The position numbers were made by a program, and so were the translations under genes. Below, in pieces: positions 24,153 to 36,300 of a stretch of DNA of 64,000 nt (position 1 is its first letter; the number at the start of each line of letters is the position of its first letter). Origin of the DNA: Romanomermis culicivorax (Eukaryota > Nematoda > Enoplea > Mermithida > Mermithidae); assembly GCA_963922205.1 (NCBI GenBank), contig CAWUHX010000308.1, positions 292,226 through 356,225 of the forward strand, read 5' to 3'. The notes under the pieces are model-generated. The model did not search any database, was not told the origin of the DNA, and saw only the letters and a program-made list of their open reading frames with translations.

Positions 24153-24179
24153 CTAGAAGAAATGAAAAACTTAGAATCG

Positions 24180-25355
24180 GAATCGGTTTGTTTATTATTA
24201 ACTAATTCAAATTTCAAATTATAATTTTTAATTTAAATTTTTTTATTTTTTTTATATTTTTAATTTAAAATTAAAAAATTAAAATAAAATTACTCTTTTT
24301 TTTAATCTAAAGCGTTGACGTTTTTCGTTTTTTTAAATATTTTCAGGTTCAAAATAAATTGAATAAATTAAATTAAAATCGAAAAAACTAATTAAAATTG
24401 AAAAAAATTAATAAAATTAAAAAAGTCAATAAATTAAGAAACAATTAAAATTGGAGAAATTAATAAAAATTACTTAATTCAAATTAAATGAATTTAAATC
24501 GTAAATTATGTTTGGTTAAATCAAATTTTAAACTAAAATTTTTAATTAAAATTTATATTAAAATTCAAGAATTTTAAATTAAATAATTAAAAACAAATTT
24601 TTATCGTTTTTTACATTTTCAGGTTCAAAATAAATTGAGAAAACTTGATTGCGAGAATTAATTGAAATTAAAAAACTAATTAAAATTGAAAAAGTCGAAT
24701 AAAATGAAAAAATTAAATTAAATCAAAAAACCGAATTAAAATTGGGGAAATTGATTAATTTAATTAATAAAATTAAATGAATAAAAATTGTAAATTATGT
24801 TAGGTTAAATCAAATTTCAAATTTAAATATCTAATTAAAATTTAAATTAAATTCCGAAAATTTTAAATCAAAAAATTAAAATGAAATTACTCTTTTCCTA
24901 TCTAAAGCGTTGATGTTTTTCGTTTTTTTAACATTTCCAGGTTCAAAATAAATTGACGAAATTAATCAAAATCAAATAAACCAATCAAAATTGAAAAAAA
25001 TGAATAAAATTAAAAAGGTCAATTAAAATTAAAAAACTTAATTAAAATTTCTGATTAAATTTTAAATTAAAATTAAAGATCTTTAAATTCAATAATTAAA
25101 ATAAAATTACTCTTTTCTTATCTAAAGTTTTGACGTTTTCGTTTTTTGTCTTGATCCTTTTCAGGTTCAAAATAAATTGGAAAGATTAAATTAAAATGAA
25201 ATAAACGAATTAAAATTGAAAAACTCGAATAAAATAAAAAAGTCAATTAAAATTAAAAAACTTAATTAAAATTGGTGAAATTAAAAAAAATTAATTAATT
25301 CAAATTTCAAATTTGAATTTTTAATTAAAATTTAAATTAAAATTCAAAAATTAAA
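24180..25355. repeat. Intron repeats carrying exon-edge copies
   Basis: AT-rich intron in which a block beginning ATTACTCTTTT-TATCTAAAGCGTTGACG and ending TTTCAGGTTCAAAATAAATT recurs (second landmark at 24344, 24620, 24939 and 25162). The first half resembles the 3' end of the neighbouring exon with its donor. Between blocks lie AATTAAAATTGAAAAA stretches. No gene. Confidence 0.75.
25100..25145 (-). other. Orphan 3' edge of exon 25361-25777 with its donor
   Basis: Minus-strand sequence resembling the last ~25 nt of the exon (CAACGGTTTCGATAGAAAAAG in the parent) followed by the same AGTAATTTT donor context. Related, more diverged copies lie near 24880-24930 and 24285-24335. Confidence 0.6.
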
Positions 25356-25360
25356 ATTAC

Positions 25361-25777
25361 TCTTTTTCTATCGAAACCGTTGACGTTTTCGACGTTTCTC
25401 CCGACGTTCGACGATCGGAATTTTTTGCCATCGTCGACGAATTTAGTTTTTTTAATTAATTTGAAATCTCTTTCCAATGATAAAACGTGAGCCGATTTGA
25501 ATAATTTGTTTTTTTTAGCTTTAAACATTTTCGACGGCGGCGGCGGAGTCGTCGTCATTTTTTCTCGACGATTCTCGACGATTTTTGGCGACGACGATCG
25601 TCTATGACTGTTACTACTGGTCGTCGTCGTCGTCGACGACGACGATTTGGCGTAGTCGTCGCGACGATTTTGAGACAACGACGGCGATTCGTCGTCGTCC
25701 TCGTCGTCCACAAATTTACGTTTGGTCGACGAACGTTGCTTAATTTTTATCTTTAAAGCTTTATTAGTCGAATCGTG
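25361..25777 (-). CDS. MBD/PHD/F-box/LRR gene, basic linker exon
   Basis: A 417-nt phase 0-0 exon with acceptor TTAAGCAG and donor GTAATT. It encodes a charged, probably disordered linker: HDSTNKALKIKIKQRSSTKR, an acidic DDEDDDE patch, Ser and Thr runs, TTTPPPP, then a basic stretch (KMFKAKKNKLFKSAH, DFKLIKKTKF). No folded domain recognised. The joins to the exons on either side keep frame. Partial copies of its 3' edge lie in the next intron. Confidence 0.75.
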
Positions 25778-25799
25778 CTGCTTAAAAAAAGTGTAAATC

Positions 25800-27180
25800 T
25801 AAAATCTTTAGTGTAAAGTGAAAAATGGTCAACTTTTTTACATTTTATCGGGTGACACTTTACACAAAATTCGATTTAAACACCGGATTCGTCTCCTGGA
25901 CGTCATTCCCAATCGAATGACATATAACATCGCTATGTTTGGTGTAAAGTGACGGAGTCTGTATTTTTGACGTCAGCAATCACCGAGTTTACACTTTTTG
26001 CTCCAAAACCGTTTATCGATCGTAAATCGATCAATATTAGTCCAATTTTTGATTCGAAAACAGATCCAAATAGAGCTCGTCGAATTCTATCCAATGGACT
26101 ATAGTTTGACTGGATATGAAGACACTTGCTGTATTTGTTATTCGAAGTTCGACTTTACACACCAGAATTTTGATCGACACAATAGTCGAATAGTTTACAA
26201 CATTTTGAAATACAAAAAATACCTTCTACAAGTCCTGAAGATTTTACACTCCATGTCCAGCGATTTACACCCAGTTTAAACAGCAAATTACACTTCACAC
26301 CAAAAACGAATATGGGTCAATAGAGCTTTGAGCGAGAGAATCAAAGAGGTAACACTTTACACCAAACTCGGTTTACACATCGGATTCTTCTCCTCGACGT
26401 CATTCCGAATCGATTGACATATAACATCGCTATGTTTGGTGTAAAGTGATAAACTTTACCTTTTTTGACGTCAGCAATCATCAACTTTACACCTCACTGC
26501 CTAATACCATTTTTCGACCGTAAATCGATCAATATTGCTTCAATTTTTGATTTGAAAACAGATTCGAATAGAGCTCCTCGAGTTCTATCCAATGGACTAT
26601 AGCTCAACACTAGTTTAAAGCGTCTTACTGTACCTATGATTCGAAAGGCAACTTTACACTCTACAACTACTTCGTCGACTTTGACGCTTCAGCTCATCAG
26701 TTGATATATTTTTGCTGCAATTGAAAACTTTACAACATGATATATGAAGGTTAAGAAATCCGCCGTCGAGTTTTCCGAACTTTACACCCCGTTAGTCTGT
26801 TTACATAGGGAATTTCAGTTTACACCATAAAACCGATATGGATCCATACGGTTTGACGAGCTCTATACCATCAGATTAGTTCACTTTACATCATATTACA
26901 ATCTAGTGTAAAGTGACCAAATGCGAAAATAGCAACTTCTTTACACAACTTGCATCGTTAATCGTTTGTTGCAACTTTTTTTCGTTACATCAGATTAGGT
27001 CACTTTACATCAGATTACAATCTGGTGTAAACTGACAAAATCAAAAAATAGCAATTTCTTTACACAACTTACATCGTTAATGGTTTCTTCCAACTTTTAT
27101 GTTCAACATCAGATTAGGTCACTTTACATCAAATCGCAAGCTGGTGTAAAGTGACCAAATCTGAAAACCGCAACTTTACA
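25800..27180. repeat. Intron rich in GTGTAAA/TTTACAC with ~500-bp duplication
   Basis: The heptamer TTTACAC or its complement occurs dozens of times. A block starting near CACTTTACAC at 25855 recurs near 26350 (shared ACATATAACATCGCTATGTT and GACGTCAGCAATCA), giving a duplication offset of about 500 bp. Closer to the next exon a ~120-bp unit recurs with GTGTAAAGTGAC and ACACAACTTACAT. No gene; the apparent plus-strand open frame at 25998-26279 lies in the duplicated intron DNA. Confidence 0.75.
26935..27105 (-). other. Two orphan 3' edges of exon 27189-27547 with donors
   Basis: On the minus strand, copies near 27060-27105 and 26940-26985 match the end of the upstream exon (GTTGGAAGAA segment) and its donor GTAAGTTGTGTAAAG, about 120 bp apart. 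The TGTAAGTTG donor is unchanged in the nearer copy. Confidence 0.7.
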
Positions 27181-27188
27181 CAACTTAC

Positions 27189-27547
27189 ATTATTCGTCGG
27201 TTCTTCCAACTTTTTTTCGTTATTCGCCAGCGTCGGCGTCGTCGTCAAATCCGTTGCCGTCGAGCCGTTGTTGACGTTATTGTTATTATTTTTGGACGAC
27301 GTTTTTACGATTAGAAGCGGTTCGGAAAATAGGGCCGGTTCGACGACGACGGCCGTGGCGCTGGCGGCCGGGGCGACCGTCGACGTTTTCTCTTTAGAAA
27401 TTTTTTGCGTTTGTTGTTCTTCCACCATTGCTGACGTCAATGACGACGACGTCAGCGGCGCGGGCGATTTTTCTTTACGCGTCGTTGTAGGCAGGGGCAG
27501 CGACAACTTGGGCGTCGAGGTCAAAAGTTTAACGTTTTTATCTACGA
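27189..27547 (-). CDS. MBD/PHD/F-box/LRR gene, Ser/Thr/Ala linker exon
   Basis: A 359-nt exon entering at phase 1 (its first two bases finish the codon) and leaving at phase 0; acceptor TTTTTTCAG, strong donor GTAAGT. It encodes a low-complexity linker: VDKNVKLLTSTPKLSLPLPT, a Ser/Thr stretch, APAASATAVVVEPALF, a KNNNNNVNNG run and TLANNEKKLEEPTNN. No domain recognised; expected to be disordered. Frame joins on both sides support it as part of the MBD gene. Confidence 0.75.
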
Positions 27548-27689
27548 CTGAAAAAAGCGTAAATGTAAAGTGAAAAGATCAGTTTACAATACGGAATGAA
27601 AATTTACGTTGGTGGCTGTAAAGCGACTGAAATTTACAAATCGATTTAACTCCCCCAAAAATTGAGTTACAACAACAGGATTAGCACCA

Positions 27690-28650
27690 TTGGATAGTAC
27701 TCGTCGAGATCTATCGATTGGTTTTAAAAACCAATCGATTTGATGCATACAGTGTAATCATACCAGTGATGGCTATACAGGGACAGAAATTTACAAATCG
27801 ATGCAAATCCTTCAAAAATTGAGTTACAGCGATAAGACTGGCACCATTGAATAGTTCTCGTCGAGATCTTTCGATTGGTATCAAAAACATTCGATTCAAT
27901 GCAGACAGTGTATTTATAGAAGCAGTGGCTATAGAGCGACTTATATTTACAAATCGATCTATTTCCTCTACAAATTGAGTTACACTAGCAGAATTTGTAC
28001 CAATGAATAATACTCGTCGAGATCTATCGATTGGTATCGAAAACATTCGACTTAATGCAGACAGTGTGTTTATAGCAGTGGTGGCTATAGAGCGACAGAA
28101 ATTTACAAATCAATGTAACTCCTTAAAAAATTGAGTTGCAGCGAAAGGATTAGCATTGTAGCATAGTACTCGTGGAGATCTATCGATTGCTGTCAAAAAG
28201 ATTTGATTTGGTGAGGACCGTGTAATTATAGCGGTGGTGGCTATAGAGCGACAGAAATTCACAAATCGATGTTAATCCCTCAAAAATTAAGTTACAACAA
28301 CAGAACTTGCACTATTGAATAGTACGCCTCCAGATCTATCAATTGGTACCAAAAGCATTCGATTTGGTGCAGACAGTGCAATTATAGCAATGGTGGCTAT
28401 AAAGAGACTGAAATTTACAAATCGATGGAACTCCTCCAAAAACTGAGTTACAACAACAGAATTTTCACTATTGAATAGTACATGTCGAGATCTATCGATT
28501 GGTATCAAAACATTCGATTCGATGCATACGGTGTAATTATAGCAATGGTGGCTATAGAGGCACTGGATTTTACAGATCGATGAAACTCCTCCAAAATTTG
28601 AGTTACAGCCACAGGATAAGTACTATTATACAGTACTCGTCGAGGTCTGT
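27690..28650. repeat. Satellite array, 156-bp monomers
   Basis: About six units with the GAGATCT landmark at 27706, 27863, 28019, 28175, 28331 (CAGATCT) and 28487, spaced 156-157 bp. Units share GAGTTACAACAACAGGATT and AATTTACAAATCGATG. They are more diverged than the rest of the array. Because 156 is a multiple of three, open frames persist across units on the minus strand; these are not taken as genes. Confidence 0.85.
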
Positions 28651-31600
28651 CGATTAGTATCAGGAAAATTTAATTTTAAACAGAAAGATTCTATTTAAAA
28701 ATTTCGCAAATTGGCATTGGTGGCTATAGAGGAACAGATATTTACAAATCAATGTAGCTCCTTCGAAAGTTGAGTTACAACAACTGGATTTGCACCATTG
28801 GATAGTATCCGTCGAGATCTATCGATTAGTATCAAGAACATTTAAATTTTATGCAGCAACATTCTATTTGAAAATTTCGAAAATTTTCAATGGTGGCTGT
28901 AGAGCGACATAAATTTACAAATCAATCTAGCTCCTTCGAAAATTGAGTTAAAACAACGGGATTTACACCATCGGATAGTACTCGTCGAGATCTATCGATG
29001 AGTATCAAAAACATTTAAATTTTATGCAGCAACATTCTGTTTGAAAATTTCGAAAATTTTCAGTGGTGGCTGTAGAGCGACATAAATTTACAAATCAATG
29101 TAGCTCCTTCGAATGTTGAGTTACAACAACGGGATTTACACCGTTAGATAGTACTTGTCGAGATCCATCGATTAGTATCAAGGACATTTAATTTTATGCA
29201 GGAACATTCTATTTGAAAATTTCGAAAATTTTCAGTGGTGGCTGTAGAGCGACAGAAATTTACAAATCAATGTAGCTCCTTCGAAAGTTGAGTTACAATA
29301 ACGGGATTAACACCGTTAGATAGTACTCGTCGAGATCTATCGATTAGTATCAAAAGCATTTAAATTTTATGCAGCAAAATTCTGTTTGAAAATTTCGAAA
29401 ATTTTCAGTGGTGGCTGTAGAGCGACATAAATTTACAAATCAATCTAGCTCCTTCGAAAAATGAGTTACAACAACGGGATTTGCACCATTGGATAGTACT
29501 TGTCGAGATCCATCGATTAGTATCAAGGACATTTAATTTTATGCAGGAACATTCTGTTTAAAAATTTCGAAAATTTTCAGTGGTGGCTATAGAGGGGCAG
29601 AAATTTACAAATCAATGTAGCTCCTTCGAAAGTTGAGTTACAACAACGGGATTTACACCGTTAGATAGTACTCGTCGAGATCTATCGATTAGTATCAAAA
29701 ACATTTAAATTTTATGCAGCAAAATTCTGTTTGAAAATTTCGAAAATTTTCAGTGGTGGCTGTAGAGCGACATAAATTTACAAATCAATCTAGCTCCTTC
29801 GAAAGTTGAGTTACAACAACGGGATTTGCACCGTTGGATAGTACTTGTCGAGATCCATCGATTAGTATCAAGAACATTTAATTTTATGCAGGAACATTCT
29901 GTTTAAAAATTTCGAAAATTTTCAGTGGTGGCTATAAAGCGACAGAAATTTACAAATCAATCTAGCTCCTTCGAAAGTTGAGTTACAACAACGGGATTTG
30001 CACCATTGGATAGTACTCGTCGAGATCCATCGACTAGTATCAAGGACATTTAATTTTATGCAGGAACATTCTGTTTAAAAATTTCAAAAATTTTCAGTGG
30101 TGGCTGTAAAGCGACAGAAATTTACAAATCAATCTAGCTCCTTCGAAAGTAGAGTTACAACAACGGGATTTGCACCATTGGATAGTACTCGTCGAGATCC
30201 ATCGACTAGTATCAAGGACATTTAATTTTATGCAGGAACATTCTGTTTAAAAATTTCAAAAATTTTCAGTGGTGGCTGTAAAGCGACAGAAATTTACAAA
30301 TCAATCTAGCTCCTTCGAAAGTAGAGTTACAACAACGGGATTTGCACCATTGGATAGTACTCGTCGAGATCTATCGATTAGTATCAAGGACATTTAATTT
30401 TATGCAGGAACATTCTGTTTAAAAATTCCGAAAATTTTCAGTGGTGGCTGTAGAGCGACAGAAATTTACAAATCAATCTAGCTCCTTCGAAAGTTGAGTT
30501 ACAACAACGGGATTTGCACCGTTAGATAGTACTCGTCGAGATCTATCGATTAGTATCAAGGACATTTAATTTTATGCAGCAAAATTCTGTTTGAAAATTT
30601 CGAAAATTTTCAGTGGTGGCTGTAGAGCGACATAAATTTACAAATCAATCTAGCTCCTTCGAAAGTTGAGTTACAACAACGGGATTTGCACCGTTGGATA
30701 GTACTCGTCGAGATCTATCGATTAGTATCAAAAACATTTAATTTTATGCAGCAAAATTCTGTTTAAAAATTTCGAAAATTTTCAGTGGTGGCTGTAGAGC
30801 GACAGAAATTTACAAATCAATGTAGCTCCTTCGAAAGTTGAGTTACAACAACGGGATTTACACCGTTAGATAGTACTCGTCGAGATCTATCGATTAGTAT
30901 CAAGGACATTTAATTTTATGCAGGAACATTCTGTTTGAAAATTTCGAAAATTTTCAGTGGTGGCTGTAGAGCGACATAAATTTACAAATCAATCTAGCTC
31001 CTTCGAAAGTTGAGTTACAACAACGGGATTTGCACCGTTGGATAGTACTCGTCGAGATCTATCGATTAGTATCAAGGACATTTAATTTTATGCAGGAACA
31101 TTCTGTTTAAAAATTTCGAAAATTTTCAGTGGTGGCTATAAAGCGACAGAAATTTACAAATCAATCTAGCTCCTTCGAAAGTTGAGTTACAACAACGGGA
31201 TTTGCACCATTGGATAGTACTCGTCGAGATCCATCGACTAGTATCAAGGACATTTAATTTTATGCAGGAACATTCTGTTTAAAAATTCCGAAAATTTTCA
31301 GTGGTGGCTGTAGAGCGACAGAAATTTACAAATCAATGTAGCTCCTTCGAAAGTTGAGTTACAACAACGGGATTTGCACCGTTGGATAGTACTTGTCGAG
31401 ATCCATCGATTAGTATCAAGGACATTTAATTTTATGCAGGAACATTCTATTTGAAAATTTCGAAAATTTTCAGTGGTGGCTGTAGAGCGACAGAAATTTA
31501 CAAATCAATGTAGCTCCTTCGAAAGTTGAGTTACAACAACGGGATTTACACCGTTAGATAGTACTCGTCGAGATCTATCGATTAGTATCAAAAGCATTTA

Positions 31601-34345
31601 AATTTTATGCAGCAAAATTCTGTTTGAAAATTTCGAAAATTTTCAGTGGTGGCTATAGAGGGGCAGAAATTTACAAATCGACGTATTTCTTTCAAGAATG
31701 GAGTTACAACAACGGGATTTGCACCGTTGGATAGTACTTGTCGAGATCCATCGATTAGTATCAAGGACATTTAATTTTATGCAGGAACATTCTATTTGAA
31801 AATTTCGAAAATTTTCAGTGGTGGCTGTAGAGCGACAGAAATTTACAAATCAATGTAGCTCCTTCGAAAGTTGAGTTACAACAACGGGATTTGCACCATT
31901 GGATAGTACTTGTCGAGATCCATCGATTAGTATCAAGGACATTTAATTTTATGCAGGAACATTCTGTTTAAAAATTTCGAAAATTTTCAGTGGTGGCTGT
32001 AGAGCGACAGAAATTTACAAATCAATCTAGCTCCTTCGAAAGTTGAGTTACAACAACGGGATTTGCACCATTGGATAGTACTTGTCGAGATCCATCGACT
32101 AGTATCAAGGACATTTAATTTTATGCAGGAACATTCTATTTGAAAATTTCGAAAATTTTCAGTGGTGGCTGTAAAGCGACAGAAATTTACAAATCAATCT
32201 AGCTCCTTGGAAAGTTGAGTTACAACAACGGGATTTGCACCATTGGATAGTACTCGTCGAGATCTATCGATGAGTATCAAAAACATTTAAATTTTATGCA
32301 GCAACATTCTGTTTAAAAATTTCGAAAATTTTCAGTGGTGGCTGTAGAGCGACAGAAATTTACAAATCAATGTAGCTCCTTCGAAAGTTGAGTTACAACA
32401 ACGGGATTTACACCCTTAGATAGTACTCGTCGAGATCTATCGATGAGTATCAAAAACATTTAAATTTTATGCAGCAAAATTCTGTTTGAAAATTTCGAAA
32501 ATTTTCAGTGGTGGCTGTAGAGCGACATAAATTTACAAATCAATCTAGCTCCTTCGAAAGTTGAGTTACAACAACGGGATTTGCACCGTTGGATAGTACT
32601 TGTCGAGATCCATCGATTAGTATCAAGAACATTTAATTTTATGCAGGAACATTCTGTTTAAAAATTTCGAAAATTTTCAGTGGTGGCTATAGAGGGGCAG
32701 AAATTTACAAATCAATCTAGCTCCTTCGAAAGTTGAGTTACAACAACGGGATTTGCACCATTGGATAGTACTTGTCGAGATCCATCGATTAGTATCAAGG
32801 ACATTTAATTTTATGCAGGAACATTCTGTTTAAAAATTTCGAAAATTTTCAGTGGTGGCTGTAGAGCGACAGAAATTTACAAATCAATCTAGCTCCTTCG
32901 AAAGTTGAGTTACAACAACGGGATTTACACCGTTAGATAGTACTCGTCGAGATCTATCGATTAGTATCAAAAGCATTTGAATTTTATGCAGCAAAATTCT
33001 GTTTAAAAATTTCGAAAATTTTCAGTGGTGGCTATAGAGGGGCAGAAATTTACAAATCGACGTATTTCTTTCAAGAATGGAGTTACAACAACGGGATTTG
33101 CACCATTGGATAGTACTCGTCGAGATCCATCGATTAGTATCAAGGACATTTAATTTTATGCAGGAACATTCTATTTGAAAATTTCGAAAATTTTCAGTGG
33201 TGGCTGTAGAGCGACAGAAATTTACAAATCAATCTAGCTCCTTCGAAAGTTGAGTTACAACAACGGGATTTGCACCGTTGGATAGTACTTGTCGAGATCC
33301 ATCGATTAGTATCAAGGACATTTAATTTTATGCAGGAACATTCTATTTGAAAATTTCGAAAATTTTCAGTGGTGGCTGTAGAGCGACAGAAATTTACAAA
33401 TCAATGTAGCTCCTTGGAAAGTTGAGTTACAACAACGGGATATGCACCATTGGATAGTACTCGTCGAGATCTATCGATGAGTATCAAAAACATTTAAATT
33501 TTATGCAGCAACATTCTGTTTAAAAATTTCGAAAATTTTCAGTGGTGGCTGTAGAGCGACAGAAATTTACAAATCAATGTAGCTCCTTCGAAAGTTGAGT
33601 TACAACAACGGGATTTACACCCTTAGATAGTACTCGTCGAGATCTATGGATGAGTATCAAAAACATTTAAATTTTATGCAGCAAAATTCTGTTTGAAAAT
33701 TTCGAAAATTTTCAGTGGTGGCTGTAGAGCGACATAAATTTACAAATCAATCTAGCTCCTTCGAAAGTTGAGTTACAACAACGGGATTTGCACCGTTGGA
33801 TAGTACTTGTCGAGATCCATCGATTAGTATCAAGAACATTTAGTTTTATGCAGGAACATTCTGTTTAAAAATTTCGAAAATTTTCAGTGGTGGCTATAGA
33901 GGGGCAGAAATTTACAATTCGACGTAACTCTTTCAAAAATGGAGTTACAACAACGGAGGTTGCACCATTGGATAGTATCCGTCGAGATCTATCGATTAGT
34001 ATCAAGAACATTTAAATTTTATGCAGCAACATTCTATTTTGAAAATTTCGAAAATTTTCAGTGGTGGCTGTAGAGCGACGGAAATTTACAAATCAATGTA
34101 GCTCCTTCGAAAGTTGAGTTACAACAACGGGATTTACACCGTTGGATAGTACTCGTCGAGATCTATCGATTAGTATCAAAAACATTTAAATTTTATGCAG
34201 CAAAATTCTGTTTGGAAATTTCGAAAATTTTCAGTGGTGGCTGTAGAGCGACGGAAATTTACAAATCAATGTAGCTCCTTCGAAAGTTGAGTTACAACAA
34301 CGGGATTTACACCGTTAGATAGTACTCGTCGAGATCTTTCCATTG
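28650..34345. repeat. Satellite array, 172/173-bp monomers
   Basis: About 33 homogeneous units with TGGTGGCTGTAGAGCGAC landmarks 172-173 bp apart (28891, 29064, 29236, 29409, 29581, 29754 and so on). The difference from the 156-bp type is a longer AAAATTTCGAAAATTTTCAG segment. The last unit near 34331 (GAGATCTTTCCATTGGTACC) again resembles the left-edge type. The array fills the intron that separates the MBD exon from the next linker exon. Confidence 0.93.
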
Positions 34346-34401
34346 GTACCGAAAACATTATGCAAACAGCTTTTCCCAAAAATTCAATTTTTCCAACTTA
34401 C

Positions 34402-34682
34402 TTTTAATTTTAGACTTTTTACTCTGGATTTTTTCCTGTTTAGGCGTTTTGAAAGGCGAAAAATCCGGCGCCGTCGACGACGAAGTTTCGACATTTTTCC
34501 CGTGACTTTGCCTGACAAATTCGTTGTGACAATGGAGCGGCTGTTTAGCGAATGAAAAATGTTCCAACGTTAATTCGTCGCTTTTCGTTTGAGCTAAAAA
34601 TTTCCCAATTTCGACCATCGAACGAAATTTACGACTGATCGTCGGCGATCTATAATAAACGTCGGCCGTAACGCCGTCGCTT
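34402..34682 (-). CDS. MBD/PHD/F-box/LRR gene, second half of the MBD
   Basis: A 281-nt exon, phase 2 in and phase 1 out; acceptor TTTTTTCAG, donor GTAAGT. It opens with SDGVTADVYYRSPTISRKFR followed by SMVEIGKFLAQ and TLEHFSF. This is the C-terminal part of a methyl-CpG-binding domain (family pattern DVYY...SP..KKFRS...L..YL...F.F). Against MeCP2 numbering, Asp121, Tyr123 and Arg133 equivalents are present, and Arg111 is the codon split with the upstream exon. The hairpin loop between Arg111 and Asp121 is about three residues shorter than in MeCP2/MBD2. The exon then runs into a basic tail (KTPKQEKIQSKKSKIK). Confidence 0.85.
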
Positions 34683-34789
34683 CTGAAAAAATTTTTAATT
34701 TTTAAAAATTTTGAAATTCGAAATTTTCTAAAATTTTGAAATTTGAATGTTTTTTTTTTAGATTTCAAGATTAATTTCCAAATTTTGAA

Positions 34790-35600
34790 TTTAATAAATG
34801 CGATTTTAAATCCTTAAAATTTAAATTTCAGACTTGGAATTTGGAAAACAGTCTTTTACATTTTGATTGTAAACCAAATTTTATCTCTCAGGATCAAATA
34901 TGACGTCAAAAAAAATTTGAAATTGATTTTTTCTCAAATTTCAAGATTTAATTTTCAAATTCTGAATTTGATAAATGCAATTTTAAATCCTTAAAATTCA
35001 AATTTCAGACTTTGAATTCGGAAAACAGTCTTTTACATTTTGATTGTAAACCAAATTTTATCTCTCAGGATCAAATATGACGTCAGCAAATTTTAAAAAA
35101 TTTTGGAATTCGAATTTTTTTCGACATTTTAAGATTTAATTTTCAAATTGTTAAAATTTTCAATTTAAAAAGTGCGATTTTAAATCCTTAAAATTTAAAT
35201 TTCAGACTTTGATTCGGAAAACAGTCTTTTAAATTTTTTTTATAAACCAAATTTTATCTCTCAGGATCAAATATGACGTCAGAAAATTTAAAAAAAAATT
35301 TGAAATTTGATTTTTTTTAAATTGTAAGATTTAATTTTCAAATTTTGAATTTAATAATGCGATTTTAAATCCTTAAAATTTAAATTTCAGATTTGGAATT
35401 TCGAAAACAGTCTTTTACATTTTGATTGTAAACCAAATTTTATCTCTCAGGATCAAATATGACGTCAGCAAATTTGAAAAAAAAATTGAAATTTGATTTT
35501 TTTCAAATTTCAAGATTCAATTTTCAAATTTTGAATACAATAAATGCGATGTCAAATCCTTAAAATTTAAATTTCAGACTATCGAGTTTTTTCATGAATT
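34790..35600. repeat. Intron array, ~177-196-bp units with TGACGTCA
   Basis: Four to five units with GGATCAAATATGACGTCA at 34891, 35068, 35264 and 35450, plus GATTTTAAATCCTTAAAAT and AAAACAGTCTTTTA. The period varies from 177 to 196 bp. No gene. Confidence 0.85.
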
Positions 35601-36300
35601 TTTCATGAATTTTTCATGATACAATATCGAGTTTTTTCATGAGTTTTAGAAAGTAATTTAAAATTGAATTTTGAATGTTTAATAATTAAATTTTTTAAAT
35701 TTAAAAATTTTCAATCAAAAGTGTAAATGTAACATTCAAATAAAAATTCATAAATTTTCGAATTTTAAAATTAAAAATCATGAAATTCTAGGTTTTTTTG
35801 GTGAAAAAAATTCTAAATATGACGTCAGCAATTTTAAAAACAGCTTCACAACAAAATAGTTCTTCAAATTATCTCTAGAAAATTATGTCATTTAAAACAG
35901 TTTAATTGTAAAATTTTTGAATTTCAAAAATAAAAATCATCGAAATTCTAAATTTTTTCTAAGAAAAAACTGTCAGCAATTTAGAAAAAAAAATATTTTA
36001 AACTGTTTAATTGCAAAATTTTCCACTTTTAAAAATTAAAAATCTTGAAATTTTAAATTTTCTCAGTAAAAAAGTTGTAAATATGACTTCAGCAATGGAA
36101 AACATAAATTTACACAAAGTTTCTTGAAAATTTTCTCATTAAAATTCATAGATGTTTTTCGAATAAAAATTCATGCGATATTTTTTTTTCAATTTTAGAA
36201 ATTAAAATTTTCAGAATTTTTAATTTCTTTATAAAAATGTATATAAATATGACGTCAGCCATTGGAAATTTTTTTACAAATTTGTTTTTTTAATTACTGT
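35600..36300. other. AT-rich intron sequence, no gene seen
   Basis: AT-rich DNA with AATTTTTAAAATTAAAAATC motifs and two more TATGACGTCAGC elements (35820, 36250). I see no coding signal. Confidence 0.6.

Noticed and set aside
23753..24156. Plus-strand frames opposite the PHD-like exon
   Set aside because: Arg-rich or Ser-rich antisense reading of GTC/GCC repeats; the minus strand has the splice sites and the zinc-finger pattern.
25998..26279. Plus-strand frame with CCICYSKFDF that resembles a zinc-finger start
   Set aside because: Only the start of the Cys pattern is present, and the DNA is part of a duplicated intron block in which the second copy does not keep the frame.
27711..28508. 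Minus-strand frames with a repeated ~52-residue pattern (IPIDRSRR..)
   Set aside because: They follow the 156-bp satellite monomer, whose length happens to be a multiple of three, and the frame is lost in the 172-bp units.
27690..34345. CRISPR-like array
   Set aside because: The repeats are 156-173 bp direct tandems with no unique spacers, in a eukaryotic intron.
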